A DNA stretch of 64,000 nucleotides, from positions 2,294,001 through 2,358,000 of the forward strand of contig NZ_CP071445.1 of assembly GCF_017352195.1 (NCBI RefSeq). Direction: 5' to 3'. Positions 27,201-35,591 of the stretch are shown here, in pieces. The DNA comes from Sedimentibacter sp. zth1. GTDB taxonomy: Bacteria; Bacillota; Clostridia; Tissierellales; Sedimentibacteraceae. Position 1 is the stretch's first letter, and every line of letters begins with the position of its first letter. The notes below the pieces were generated by a model. That model worked only from the letters and a program-made list of their open reading frames with translations. It was not told the DNA's origin and made no database searches. A program made the translations under genes and the position numbers.

Positions 27201-27899
27201 ATGAACTATTTAGTATTATTAGGTGTATTGATTGTAGTTGTTGGTTTTGCATTAAAATTAGATTCAATACTTATTATTATGGCAGCAGCTATTGTAACTG
27301 CAATAACAGGCCATATGGGATTTACAGGATTATTAGAGACCTTTGGGGCAACATTTGTTGGATCGAGATATATGAATACATTCTTGATTGTATTGGTGCT
27401 TACAGGAACATTGGAAAGAAATGGTTTAAGACATGCCGCTGCTGATTTGATAGGTAAAGTTAAGGGTGCTACACCAGCTCATGTTATAGGTGCATATAGT
27501 GTTATTAGAGGAATATTAGGTGCATTCAATGTTGGTTTAGGTGGAGTTGCTGGATTTACAAGACCAGTTCTTATGCCAATGTGTGAAGGTTCTGTAGAAT
27601 CAAAAGGAATCAAGCCAAATGAAGAGCATATGGAGCATGTAAAAGGAATGGCAGCTGGTGTTGAAAACATAGTTTGGTTCTTTACACAAGTGTTATTTAT
27701 AGGTGGTTCAGGAGCTTTACTTGTAAAGGGAGCTATGGAAGGTATTGGATATGTTGTAGAGCTTCCAAAACTTGCAGCAGTTGAAATACCAGTAGCAATT
27801 TTCGCAGTAGTTTTCATAATAGTATATTATAATATTCTTGATAAAGGTTATATGAAAAAATACTATGGAAATAAATCTAAATCTAAAGCAGATAAATAG
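27201..27899 (+). CDS. 5-oxoproline transporter, DUF969 family subunit
   Basis: 232-residue membrane protein with about six helices, matching DUF969: KLDSILIIMAAAIVTAITGHMGF near the start, LIVLVLTGTLERNGLRHAAADLIGK, and NVGLGGVAGFTRPVLMPMCEG. It is always paired with the DUF979 protein, and the pair is commonly next to pyroglutamyl peptidase, as here. On that basis the two are annotated as a 5-oxoproline (pyroglutamate) transporter. AAAGGAGAAATTT precedes the start; the DUF979 gene follows after 17 bp. The family identity is strong; the transport assignment comes from genomic association. Confidence 0.87.
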   Translation: MNYLVLLGVLIVVVGFALKLDSILIIMAAAIVTAITGHMGFTGLLETFGATFVGSRYMNTFLIVLVLTGTLERNGLRHAAADLIGKVKGATPAHVIGAYSVIRGILGAFNVGLGGVAGFTRPVLMPMCEGSVESKGIKPNEEHMEHVKGMAAGVENIVWFFTQVLFIGGSGALLVKGAMEGIGYVVELPKLAAVEIPVAIFAVVFIIVYYNILDKGYMKKYYGNKSKSKADK

Positions 27900-27916
27900 A
27901 AGGAGGTATATATAAT

Positions 27917-28861
27917 ATGTTTTTTATGAATGGAGACGTGAGCTTAGGCTCTAAATTATTAGAAATATTATACATGCTTTGTGGAATTGTATGTATATAT
28001 GCAGGTGTTAAGAATGCCAAGGATAAAGAAAATCCTTCTAGATTGGGAACAGCAATATTTTGGATTGTATTAGGTGTAGTAATGACATTTGGAAGATATA
28101 TTCCAGATTTAGTAAACGGAATATTGGTTTTCATAATGGTAATTCCAGCAGTTATTGGAAAGGTTAAACCAGGAAAATCTGATGCTGCAACACCAGAAAA
28201 GCAAACTGCAGATTATAAAAAAATTGGTATGAAAATTTTCATTCCAGCCTTATTGATAGGTATATTTGCTTTAATCTTTGCATTTATTGAAGGAATAAGT
28301 TCTCTAGTAGGTATGGGAGTTGGAGTTATAGTAGGTGCGATTATTCTTAAAATTTATAACCCTGAGAACAAAGTTAAGACATTCATGGATGATTCTGAGA
28401 GATTTTTATCAATCATAGGACCTGTATGTTTGTTACCTTGCTTATTAGGAGTTCTTGGTAAAATATTTACAGTTGCTGGTGTAGGTGATGTAATATCTAC
28501 ATTAGTAGGTAATATTATTCCAGAAGGAAATTTAGCAGTAGGAATAATTGTTTATGCTATAGGTATGATGTTATTTACAATGATTATGGGAAATGCATTT
28601 GCTGCAATCACTGTAATGACAGTAGGAATTGGTGCACCATTTGTATTTGCATTAGGAGCTGACCCAGTAATTTGTGGTATGTTAGCATTAACTTGTGGAT
28701 ATTGTGGTACTTTATTAACACCAATGGCTGCAAACTTCAATATTGTTCCAGTAGCAATTCTTGAGATGAATGATAAATGGGGAGTAATCAAGAAGCAGGT
28801 AGTTCCAGCTTTATGTTTAATTGCTTTCCAAATTGCATATATGTTGTTATTTGGAATGTAA
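27917..28861 (+). CDS. 5-oxoproline transporter, DUF979 family subunit
   Basis: 314-residue membrane protein with about nine helices, partner of the DUF969 protein. Marks are LEILYMLCGIVCIYAGVKNAKD, RLGTAIFWIVLGVVMTFGRYIPD, and the late MIMGNAFAAITVMTVGIGAPF and CGYCGTLLTPMAANFN blocks, which look like transport signature loops. AAGGAGGTATATATAAT precedes ATG 27917; a second ATG at 27926 is also possible. The next genes encode an M29-like peptidase and Pcp, so uptake of pyroglutamate or its peptides would feed glutamate metabolism. Confidence 0.87.
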   Translation: MFFMNGDVSLGSKLLEILYMLCGIVCIYAGVKNAKDKENPSRLGTAIFWIVLGVVMTFGRYIPDLVNGILVFIMVIPAVIGKVKPGKSDAATPEKQTADYKKIGMKIFIPALLIGIFALIFAFIEGISSLVGMGVGVIVGAIILKIYNPENKVKTFMDDSERFLSIIGPVCLLPCLLGVLGKIFTVAGVGDVISTLVGNIIPEGNLAVGIIVYAIGMMLFTMIMGNAFAAITVMTVGIGAPFVFALGADPVICGMLALTCGYCGTLLTPMAANFNIVPVAILEMNDKWGVIKKQVVPALCLIAFQIAYMLLFGM

Positions 28862-28873
28862 ATAAAACAAACT

Positions 28874-28899
28874 TAGGGACGCGTAATATTGCGTCCCTA
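28874..28899 (+). terminator. Hairpin between transporter and peptidase genes
   Basis: 9-bp perfect stem TAGGGACGC/GCGTCCCTA with an 8-base loop. Only a weak T-rich tail follows (TAAAATTTATTT), so partial read-through into the peptidase gene is likely. Confidence 0.6.
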
Positions 28900-28926
28900 T
28901 AAAATTTATTTTGCGAGGTGAATATA

Positions 28927-29913
28927 TTGAACAATTTAATTGCAAGAGGAGCAAATATTGTTATTAACAACTGGTTAATGCTAAAAGCAAAAGAAAATTT
29001 ATTGATTGTGACAAACGATGACCATCTAGAGGAAGCTAATGTATTGAAAAAATATGCCAAAGAAGTCGGTTCAACAGTAGATATTATGCTAGTTGAAAGA
29101 ACAGGGAAAAAAGTTGGTATATATTTCGATAGAAATGACAGAGTATTCGATCCATATGATGCAATTATTGGCGCAACAAAATATTCTCTAGTTACGACAC
29201 TCGCTGCTAAACGAGCAATATCGTTTGGTAAAAAATATGTATCTTTACCCTTATCTACTAATAATGGTATATCCATGCTTGAATATGACTTTATGACTGA
29301 AGACACAGAAATTAGTAAGATTAAGGCAAATTTATTGATGAAAAATATAAAGGGCTCAAGTAAAATTGATATTACAACAGAATTAGGTACCGATATCAGC
29401 TTCAATATGAAAGGTAGAAAACCAGGTTTTTTTAATGGTAATGTTGAAGATGGTGGAGGATTTTCATCATCTAGTATAGAGGTTTATATTCCTATAGTAG
29501 AAACTGCAACAAATGGTGTTTTGATTCTAGATGGTTCTTATGGTTATATAGGAAGAGTCGAAAATCCGTTTAAGGTTATTTTCGAAGATGGAAAAATAAT
29601 CAATATTGAAGATTGTAAAAGCGGAAAAATTCTCAGAGAGTATTTAGAATCATTTAATGATGCAAGAATGTACTATGCTGGGGAATTAGGAATTGGATTA
29701 AATTCAAAATCACGATGTGACGGTAATTGCTATATTGAAGATGAATCAGCATATGGAACATTTCATCTTGGCTTAGGAAGAAATCATGCTTTAGGCGGAA
29801 ATCATGAAGCTAGTGGACATTTTGATTTAGTGACACATGACCCAAATATATATTTTGACAATAGACTTATTATGGATAAAGGTAAGGTTACAATACACAA
29901 TATGGTATTTTAA
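28927..29913 (+). CDS. M29-like (leucyl) aminopeptidase
   Basis: 328 residues, related to the M29/NicX group but shorter than AmpS. An N-terminal Rossmann-like half (LLIVTNDDHLEEANVLKKYAK) precedes the metal-binding half, with MEDGGGF-like NVEDGGGFSSSSIEVYIP, GELGIGLNSKS, YGTFHLGLGRNHALGG and SGHFDLVTHDPNIYFDN. The H and D in these last blocks are probable metal ligands. It may be an aminopeptidase acting with Pcp or a related M29-fold enzyme. The start is probably TTG 28927, six bases after GAGGTG; an upstream GTG at 28918 overlaps that site. Pcp follows after 50 bp. Confidence 0.78.
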   Translation: MNNLIARGANIVINNWLMLKAKENLLIVTNDDHLEEANVLKKYAKEVGSTVDIMLVERTGKKVGIYFDRNDRVFDPYDAIIGATKYSLVTTLAAKRAISFGKKYVSLPLSTNNGISMLEYDFMTEDTEISKIKANLLMKNIKGSSKIDITTELGTDISFNMKGRKPGFFNGNVEDGGGFSSSSIEVYIPIVETATNGVLILDGSYGYIGRVENPFKVIFEDGKIINIEDCKSGKILREYLESFNDARMYYAGELGIGLNSKSRCDGNCYIEDESAYGTFHLGLGRNHALGGNHEASGHFDLVTHDPNIYFDNRLIMDKGKVTIHNMVF

Positions 29914-29963
29914 GCTTATTAACATTATATCTTAACAATATAAATAAAGGAAAGGTGAGTAAC

Positions 29964-30608
29964 ATGAAAATATTAGTAACAGGTTTTGATCCATTCGGTG
30001 GAGAAAAAGTTAATCCCGCATATGAAGCTGTAAAGCTTTTACCTAAAGAAATTAAAGGCGCTCAGATAATAACAATTGAAATACCTACTGTTTTTGGCAG
30101 AGGTCCTGAGGCTGTAGAAAAAGCTATAATTGAACACAATCCAAATGCTGTAGTATGTGTAGGCCAAGCAGGTGGAAGATCTTGTATCTCAATAGAAAGA
30201 GTTGGTATTAACTTACAAGAAGCATCTATACCTGATAATGACGGAAATCAACCCGTAGACAAAAAATCAAAAGAGGATGGAGAAAATGCTTATTTTGCTA
30301 CAATACCAGTAAAATCTATGGTTAATAACGTTAGAAAGCACGGTATTCCATCACATCTTTCATATACAGCTGGATCTTATGTATGTAATGATGTTATGTA
30401 CTCATTGTTATATACGTTAGACAAGAAATTCCCAGGTGTTAAAGGTGGATTCATACATGTACCTTTTGCTACTGAACAAGTAACAAGCAAAGCAAACAAT
30501 GTTGCTAGTATGCCAGTAGAAACTATTGCAAAAGGATTAGAATATTCAATAGAGGCAATTGTAGACAATGAATTAGATATAAATGAAGCAATGGGAACAA
30601 CAATGTAA
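29964..30608 (+). CDS. pcp: Pyrrolidone-carboxylate peptidase (pyroglutamyl peptidase I)
   Basis: 214 residues, the standard C15 length. The catalytic triad blocks are all present: ISIERVGINL (Glu), AGSYVCNDVMYSLLY (Cys nucleophile) and GFIHVPFATEQ (His), plus the opening VTGFDPFGGEKVNPAYEA. It removes N-terminal pyroglutamate from peptides in the cytosol. It is last in the unit 23887-30608 with the 5-oxoproline transporter and two other peptidases. ATG 29964 lies behind AAGGAAAGGTGAGTAAC. A near-perfect terminator follows and is shared with the converging CoA-transferase genes. Confidence 0.96.
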   Translation: MKILVTGFDPFGGEKVNPAYEAVKLLPKEIKGAQIITIEIPTVFGRGPEAVEKAIIEHNPNAVVCVGQAGGRSCISIERVGINLQEASIPDNDGNQPVDKKSKEDGENAYFATIPVKSMVNNVRKHGIPSHLSYTAGSYVCNDVMYSLLYTLDKKFPGVKGGFIHVPFATEQVTSKANNVASMPVETIAKGLEYSIEAIVDNELDINEAMGTTM

Positions 30609-30621
30609 TTAAAAATGTAAT

Positions 30622-30657
30622 AAAAAAATTACGGGCGAAAGCCCGTAATTTTTTTTT
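30622..30657. terminator. Strong bidirectional terminator (pcp / CoA-transferase)
   Basis: 15-bp stem with a GAAA tetraloop: a run of A, TTACGGGC, GAAA, GCCCGTAA and nine or more T. Confidence 0.95.
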
Positions 30658-30665
30658 CAAATCTT

Positions 30666-31313
30666 CTATTCAAATCTTCCGATTTTTTCAGGAATAATTA
30701 ATTTTGCTTCTGTAGCTGCTTGTACTGATTCAACAGTAGCTTCAGGTCCTAATTCTCTAAGAACTAAACCTTCTTTAGTAACCTCTATAACAGCCATTTC
30801 TGTTATGATTAAGTCTACTTGTTCTCTAGCTGTTAAAGGAAGAGAACATTGTTTTAATATCTTCGGAGCACCTTTTTGTGTATGTTTCATAGCAATTATA
30901 ACTTGGTTAGCACCTACAACTAAGTCCATAGCGCCACCCATTCCTGGAACCATTTTACCTGGTATTTTCCAGTTAGCAAGACTACCTTTTTCATCTACTT
31001 GTAAAGCACCTAATACAGTAGCATCAACATGTCCACCTCTAATAATACCAAAAGAAGTAGCACTATCAAAAAAGCATCCACCTTGTTTTATTGAAACTGA
31101 TTGTCCGCCAGCGTTAACCAATTCTGGATCAGCAACCTCTGGAGCAGGTCCTAAACCTAAGAAACCGTTTTCTGATTGGAAAGTAACATCCATTCCTTCT
31201 GGTATATAGTTTGCAACTAATGTAGGAAGACCTATACCTAAGTTAATAACATCACCATCATGTAATTCTTTTGCAACTCTTTTTGCAATAATTTGTTTAG
31301 CATCAATAGCCAT
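30666..31313 (-). CDS. atoA: Acetate/butyrate-acetoacetate CoA-transferase, beta subunit
   Basis: 215 residues. The class I CoA-transferase beta-subunit motif SENGFLGLGP contains Glu48, which forms the glutamyl-CoA thioester. GIGLPTLVANYIPEG and GMGGAMDLVVGANQVI are also typical. With the alpha subunit it exchanges CoA between acetoacetate and acetate or butyrate, a step needed in lysine and acetoacetate fermentation. Its ATG overlaps the stop of the alpha-subunit gene by one base (TAATG), so translation is coupled. The exact acyl-CoA donor is not decidable from sequence; ctfB is an alternative name. Confidence 0.92.
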   Translation of the reverse strand: MAIDAKQIIAKRVAKELHDGDVINLGIGLPTLVANYIPEGMDVTFQSENGFLGLGPAPEVADPELVNAGGQSVSIKQGGCFFDSATSFGIIRGGHVDATVLGALQVDEKGSLANWKIPGKMVPGMGGAMDLVVGANQVIIAMKHTQKGAPKILKQCSLPLTAREQVDLIITEMAVIEVTKEGLVLRELGPEATVESVQAATEAKLIIPEKIGRFE

Positions 31314-31966
31314 TATTTGTCACCTCCAACAATATGATTTACAAAAATACCTGAAGTCATAACTTCATCAGGACCTATTTCGCCAACTTCTACAATTTCT
31401 TGAGCTTCAACTATAACAGTTTTAGCTGCCATTGCCATAAGTGGGTTAAAGTTCTTTGTAGATTTGTTGTAAATTATGTTACCTTTTTTATCAACTTTGC
31501 TACCATATATTAAGGCAACATCAGCTTTTAGTGGTAACTCTAGTATGTATTCTTTTCCGTCAATAACTTTTTTTTCTTTACCACTTTCTATTTCAGTACC
31601 AATTCCTGTTGGTGTGTAGAATCCACCTAAACCGGTTCCACCACATCTTATTTTTTCAGCAAGAGAACCTTGAGGTACCAAGTCAACAATAGTTTCTCCT
31701 GAGTTCATTTGGTTAGCAGTTTCAGGGTTAGTACCAACGTGAGAAGCAATCATTTTTTTGAATTGCTTAGCAACAACCATTTTACCAACACCTCTATCTG
31801 GGTATCCAGTATCATTACAAATTAATGTTAAGTCTTTTACACCTTTTTCAACTAATGCGTCTATTAATCTTTCTGGTGTACCATTTGCTAAAAAGCCGCC
31901 TACCATTATTGTCATGCCATCTTGTATTTTATCAACAGCTTCTTTAATAGAAATAATTTTATTCAT
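31313..31966 (-). CDS. atoD: Acetate/butyrate-acetoacetate CoA-transferase, alpha subunit
   Basis: 217 residues. MNKIISIKEAVDKIQDG opens the protein, followed by MVGGFLANGTPERLIDALVEKG and the CoA-binding GGFYTPTGIGTEIE region of class I alpha subunits. Start ATG 31966 has AAAGGGTGG seven bases upstream; an in-frame GTG at 31975 lies inside that site. A sigma-A promoter at 32051-32079 and a long 5'-leader hairpin at 32000-32045 precede it. It pairs with the downstream beta-subunit gene. A thiolase gene lies just upstream on the same strand as a separate unit. Confidence 0.92.
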   Translation of the reverse strand: MNKIISIKEAVDKIQDGMTIMVGGFLANGTPERLIDALVEKGVKDLTLICNDTGYPDRGVGKMVVAKQFKKMIASHVGTNPETANQMNSGETIVDLVPQGSLAEKIRCGGTGLGGFYTPTGIGTEIESGKEKKVIDGKEYILELPLKADVALIYGSKVDKKGNIIYNKSTKNFNPLMAMAAKTVIVEAQEIVEVGEIGPDEVMTSGIFVNHIVGGDK

Positions 31967-31999
31967 TATAACCACCCTTTCATAAATTGATTAATTGAA

Positions 32000-32045
32000 C
32001 AAATAGAAAATAATAATAAATTTAATATTATTATTTTCTTATTTG
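32000..32045 (-). promoter_or_regulatory. Long AT-rich stem-loop at the 5' end of the atoD mRNA
   Basis: Arms 32000-32017 and 32027-32045 pair over 18 bp with one bulge. The predicted transcription start lies near 32044, so the hairpin would form the extreme 5' end of the message. It may stabilise the mRNA or act as the thiolase terminator. Confidence 0.6.
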
Positions 32046-32050
32046 TCTTT

Positions 32051-32079
32051 ATTATATATCATATGTGTTAAAAATTCAA
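32051..32079 (-). promoter_or_regulatory. Sigma-A type promoter of atoDA
   Basis: On the minus strand TTGAAT (32079-32074), a 17-bp spacer and TATAAT (32056-32051). Confidence 0.72.
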
Positions 32080-32186
32080 ATGTATTGTTATAAATTTAAC
32101 GAATGTTTCTAAAATAAATTAATATGTTCAATTAATTTATTAAACTAATAAAATTTTCGTTATACTTTAAATTATTATACTTTGAA

Positions 32187-33368
32187 TTATTGTCTTTCAA
32201 CAAGAACTGATGTTCCCATTCCGCCACCTATACAAAGTGTAGCAAGACCTTTTTTAGAATCTCTTTTTTTCATTTCATGTAAAAGTGTAGTTAATATTCT
32301 TGCTCCAGATGCACCAATTGGATGTCCTAATGCGATAGCTCCACCATTTACATTAACTTTTTCTACATCTAAGCCTAAATCTCTGGCTACAGCTATAGAT
32401 TGTGATGCGAATGCTTCGTTTGCTTCAATTAAGTCCAAATCATCTATAGACCAGTTTGTTTTAGCTAAAGCTTTTTTTACTGCTGGAACTGGGCCATATC
32501 CCATTATGCTTGGGTCTACACCTGCTGTTCCATAACCAACTATTTCTGCCATATATTCAAGTCCTAATTCGTCAGCTTTTTCTTTTGACATAACTATTAA
32601 ACAAGATGCACCATCATTGATACCAGAAGCATTAGCTGCTGTAACTGTACCGCCTTTTTTAAATGCAGGTGGAACTTTTGAAGTTTTTTCTATTGTTGCA
32701 CCATGTCTTGGAAATTCATCGTCACTTACAACAATAGGATCTCCTTTTCTTTGAGGAATAACAATAGGAATTATTTCATCAGCAAATCTGCCAGATTTTT
32801 GAGCTGCTTCTGTTTTGTTTTGGCTTTTTACAGCAAACAAATCTTGTTCTTCTTTTGAGATATTCCATTGTTCAGCTATATTTTCAGCTGTCATTCCCAT
32901 GTGGTACTTATTAAAGATATCAAATAAACCATCTTTAATCATTGTATCGATTAATTTTCCATCTCCCATTCTTAGTCCCCATCTTGCCTTTGGAATAGCA
33001 TAAGGAGCATTAGACATACTTTCAGTTCCTCCGCAAAGGATACATTCAGCATCTCCTAAAGCTATGAATTGAGCCGCCATACTTACAGCTCTTAGTCCTG
33101 AACCACAAACTTTACCTAAAGTCAAGGCTGGAGTTTCAACTGGTAATCCAGCACCTATAGATACTTGTCTAGATACATTTTGACCAAGACCAGCTCCTAA
33201 AACGTTTCCTATAATTACTTCATCAATTAAATTCATGTCAATATCTGCGCGTTTTATTGCTTCTTTAGCTGCAATAACGCCCAAATCAATGGCTGATAAT
33301 GAACTTAATGCACCACCAAATGTTCCTATTGGTGTTCTAGCTGCTGATACTATTACTACTTTTCTCAT
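32187..33368 (-). CDS. thlA: Acetyl-CoA C-acetyltransferase (thiolase)
   Basis: 393 residues, the normal length of biosynthetic/degradative thiolase II. Catalytic blocks are [13 protein letters not shown] with nucleophile Cys88, [19 protein letters not shown] with His near 349, and [13 protein letters not shown] with the second Cys near 379. It condenses or cleaves acetoacetyl-CoA and acetyl-CoA, joining the adjacent CoA-transferase to central metabolism (acetoacetate to two acetyl-CoA). AGGAGGCATTTT precedes the ATG. It is transcribed away from a sigma-54 activator gene; the 508-bp region between them contains a candidate operator and activator sites. Confidence 0.95.
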   Translation of the reverse strand: MRKVVIVSAARTPIGTFGGALSSLSAIDLGVIAAKEAIKRADIDMNLIDEVIIGNVLGAGLGQNVSRQVSIGAGLPVETPALTLGKVCGSGLRAVSMAAQFIALGDAECILCGGTESMSNAPYAIPKARWGLRMGDGKLIDTMIKDGLFDIFNKYHMGMTAENIAEQWNISKEEQDLFAVKSQNKTEAAQKSGRFADEIIPIVIPQRKGDPIVVSDDEFPRHGATIEKTSKVPPAFKKGGTVTAANASGINDGASCLIVMSKEKADELGLEYMAEIVGYGTAGVDPSIMGYGPVPAVKKALAKTNWSIDDLDLIEANEAFASQSIAVARDLGLDVEKVNVNGGAIALGHPIGASGARILTTLLHEMKKRDSKKGLATLCIGGGMGTSVLVERQ

Positions 33369-33445
33369 AAAATGCCTCCTAAATTTTATAGTACTAATAT
33401 TTTAGATATAACAACATAGTTATATCATAATATAATATGCCAAAA

Positions 33446-33463
33446 GAACTGCGTGAACAGTTC
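33446..33463. promoter_or_regulatory. Candidate operator upstream of thlA
   Basis: Perfect inverted repeat GAACTG-N6-CAGTTC, about 80 bp before the thlA start. No matching regulator is known. An AT-rich inverted repeat also lies at 33623-33652, with no assigned role. Confidence 0.4.
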
Positions 33464-33782
33464 ATAAGTTTGGGTTAAACTTATTATAACGCAATAATGT
33501 CAAGAGTCAACAACTTTGTGAATATTTTAATTATTTAATTATATATTATGTATTTAACCATATTTTCTATATTTTAAATAGATTTTAGTAAAAATAATTC
33601 ACTTATTAAACCGTTCTAAAAAAATAGTTAATAAACTAAAATGTTAACTATTACTCCTAATTCTTTGCATTGAAGATCAAGTTGATTTTATACGGCTATT
33701 ATATAATAAATACTAAGCAAGAACTATGCCAATAATAATGAATTGAAAATCATTAGAATTTACAATAGTTTGCTTATATAAC

Positions 33783-33832
33783 ATATGCAAAAATGCATAT
33801 ATGCGCAAAAAAGCATTTGCAATAATGCATAT
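33783..33832. promoter_or_regulatory. Three phased TGCA-type dyads, candidate activator binding sites
   Basis: Dyad 1 is ATATGCA-AAAA-TGCATAT (33783-33800). Dyad 2 is ATGC-N8-GCAT (33801-33816). Dyad 3 is TGCA-ATAA-TGCA (33818-33829). Their centres are about 15-17 bp apart. The array lies 45-95 bp before the sigma-54 activator gene and some 420 bp before thlA. I found no -24/-12 promoter nearby on either strand. Confidence 0.5.
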
Positions 33833-33876
33833 CACATGATAAAATATATAAAATAAAAAATATATAGGTAAAATAT

Positions 33877-35316
33877 ATGGATAGAAAAGATATTAGAATA
33901 ATTAATCAATTAGAGGAACAAATTAAGTATTTGACTAAACAACAATATATATACAATGAAATGTTAAACAAAGTTGAAGATGGTATATATATAACTGATA
34001 AAATAGGGACTACTTTGTTTGTTAACGATGCTTTTTTAGCACTTTCTGGTTTATCAAGAGATAAAATTATAGGCAAAACTGTTTATTCTTTAAAAAACAA
34101 AAGCATATTGCCTAATTCTTGCTGTGCAAAAGTTATTGAAACAAGAAGTACAGTTTTTACAATCAATAACTATGTTGAAGGTCAAAAATGCCTCGTTTCG
34201 GGTTCCCCAATATTTGATGATGACGGTAAGCTTGTAAGAACAATTGCTGTTATAAGAGATGTATCTGAGCTAAATAACTTGATGAAAAACCTAATTTTAA
34301 GAGAAGATTTAATTATTAACAGCTCAAAATATACTGTTAAGGAAAGCAAGGAAAGCAAAAAGGATGCGTATATTTCAAGTAATGACTATATGAAAGAAAT
34401 ATATAACAATGTCAATAAAGTTGCTAATTTTGATAGTACAATTTTAATACTTGGTGAAACTGGCGTAGGCAAAGATTTTTTAGCGGAATATATATATAAT
34501 GTAAGCAATATAAAAAATAAAGGCAAATTTGTTAAGGTAAATTGTGGAGCTGTTCCTGAAAACCTTTTAGAGTCTGAATTTTTTGGATATGAGGAGGGAG
34601 CATTCTCAGGTGCACTAAAAGGCGGTAAAAAAGGTTTATTTGAAGAAGCAAATAACGGGGTTATATTTTTAGATGAAATCGGTGATATGCCATACTCGTT
34701 ACAAGTTAAATTACTCACCGTTATAAATGATAAAGTGTTTTATAGAATAGGTGGAGTTAAACCGATTAATTTCAATGCAAAAATTGTAGCGGCAACAAAT
34801 GCAAATTTGCTTAAACTTGTTGAACAAAAAAAATTCAGATTAGATTTATATTATAGGCTTAATGTAGTGAATTTTACGATACCCCCACTCAGAAACAGAA
34901 AAGAAGATATAATACCATTATCACAAGAATTTATAGAATATTATAATAATAAATATAGTAAAAATACATTTTTTTCTCCTGGTTGTTTGGAAAAATTTTT
35001 AGCATATGATTGGCCAGGAAACATAAGAGAAATGAAAAATATTATTGAGAGATTAGTGTTGATATCAGATACACCTTGTATTCACACCAAATTGTTTAAA
35101 GAGCAGTTAATTATAGGCGAAAATGAAACACCTGTTATATTTATAGAAAGACCAGAAGAATCAAGTGGAACGTTAAAGGAAAGAATGGAGCAATTTGAAA
35201 GAAAAGAAATAATTAAGGTTCTAAACTCATCAAGAACTCTCAAAATAGCCGCCGAAACACTAGATATTGACATTTCGACACTTGTTAGAAAGAAGCAAAA
35301 ATATAAAATTAAATAA
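33877..35316 (+). CDS. Sigma-54 dependent activator with PAS, AAA+ and Fis-type HTH domains
   Basis: 479 residues. An N-terminal coiled segment is followed by a PAS domain (about 25-130, VEDGIYITDKIGTTLFVNDAF). The AAA+ domain (about 170-390) has Walker A GETGVGKDF, the sigma-54 contact loop GAFSGA (canonical GAFTGA) and Walker B VIFLDEIGDMP. A Fis-type HTH ends the protein (KIAAETLDIDISTLVRKKQ). Such proteins bind upstream and remodel sigma-54 polymerase. It is divergent from thlA and so may control acetoacetyl-CoA genes, but no matching promoter is visible there. A weak GGTAAAATAT leader precedes the ATG. The PAS ligand is unknown. Confidence 0.9.
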   Translation: MDRKDIRIINQLEEQIKYLTKQQYIYNEMLNKVEDGIYITDKIGTTLFVNDAFLALSGLSRDKIIGKTVYSLKNKSILPNSCCAKVIETRSTVFTINNYVEGQKCLVSGSPIFDDDGKLVRTIAVIRDVSELNNLMKNLILREDLIINSSKYTVKESKESKKDAYISSNDYMKEIYNNVNKVANFDSTILILGETGVGKDFLAEYIYNVSNIKNKGKFVKVNCGAVPENLLESEFFGYEEGAFSGALKGGKKGLFEEANNGVIFLDEIGDMPYSLQVKLLTVINDKVFYRIGGVKPINFNAKIVAATNANLLKLVEQKKFRLDLYYRLNVVNFTIPPLRNRKEDIIPLSQEFIEYYNNKYSKNTFFSPGCLEKFLAYDWPGNIREMKNIIERLVLISDTPCIHTKLFKEQLIIGENETPVIFIERPEESSGTLKERMEQFERKEIIKVLNSSRTLKIAAETLDIDISTLVRKKQKYKIK

Positions 35317-35325
35317 ACGTGTATA

Positions 35326-35388
35326 AAAACACCTTCATTTGCAAATATTAGTAGTAACATTGCAAGGAAGGTGTTTTATGTTTTTTTT
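35326..35388 (+). terminator. Hairpin acting as terminator and sequestering the next ribosome binding site
   Basis: AAAACACCTTC (35326-35336) pairs with GAAGGTGTTTT (35367-35377), and an inner TTGCAA pair (35339-35344 with 35360-35365) lengthens the stem. Eight T follow at 35380-35387. The right arm contains the AAGGAAGG binding site and abuts ATG 35378 of the next gene. Confidence 0.7.
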
Positions 35389-35581
35389 GAATGAATTAAA
35401 AATGATATTTAGTAATGGTATAATTTTTGTTTTTATTATAATAAGTTACTTCTTAACATTTAAAACAAGTAAAAAATTAAAAGAGAATGGAAAAACTAAA
35501 GATTATATGATAGTTAGAGGAACAGGCATTTTTTACGGAGTTTTAACAATAGTGGCATTAGTATTAATAAATATATATTAG
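35378..35581 (+). CDS. CLC_0170-like small membrane protein
   Basis: 67 residues with two hydrophobic segments (about 11-25 and 45-65) joined by a basic loop with KTSKKLKENGKTKDYMIVRG. It resembles the small CLC_0170-type proteins found before gerA genes in clostridia; the function is unknown. ATG 35378 is chosen because AAGGAAGG lies eight bases upstream; extension to an earlier ATG would run through the hairpin. The gerA-type gene begins 11 bp downstream, so it belongs to the germination operon. Confidence 0.72.
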   Translation: MFFLNELKMIFSNGIIFVFIIISYFLTFKTSKKLKENGKTKDYMIVRGTGIFYGVLTIVALVLINIY

Positions 35582-35591
35582 TGGGGTTTAT

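Noticed and set aside
33369-33500. Sigma-54 promoter before thlA (TTTTGGCATATTATATTATG on the minus strand)
   Set aside because: The GG is not followed by GC after ten bases, so the -12 element is missing.
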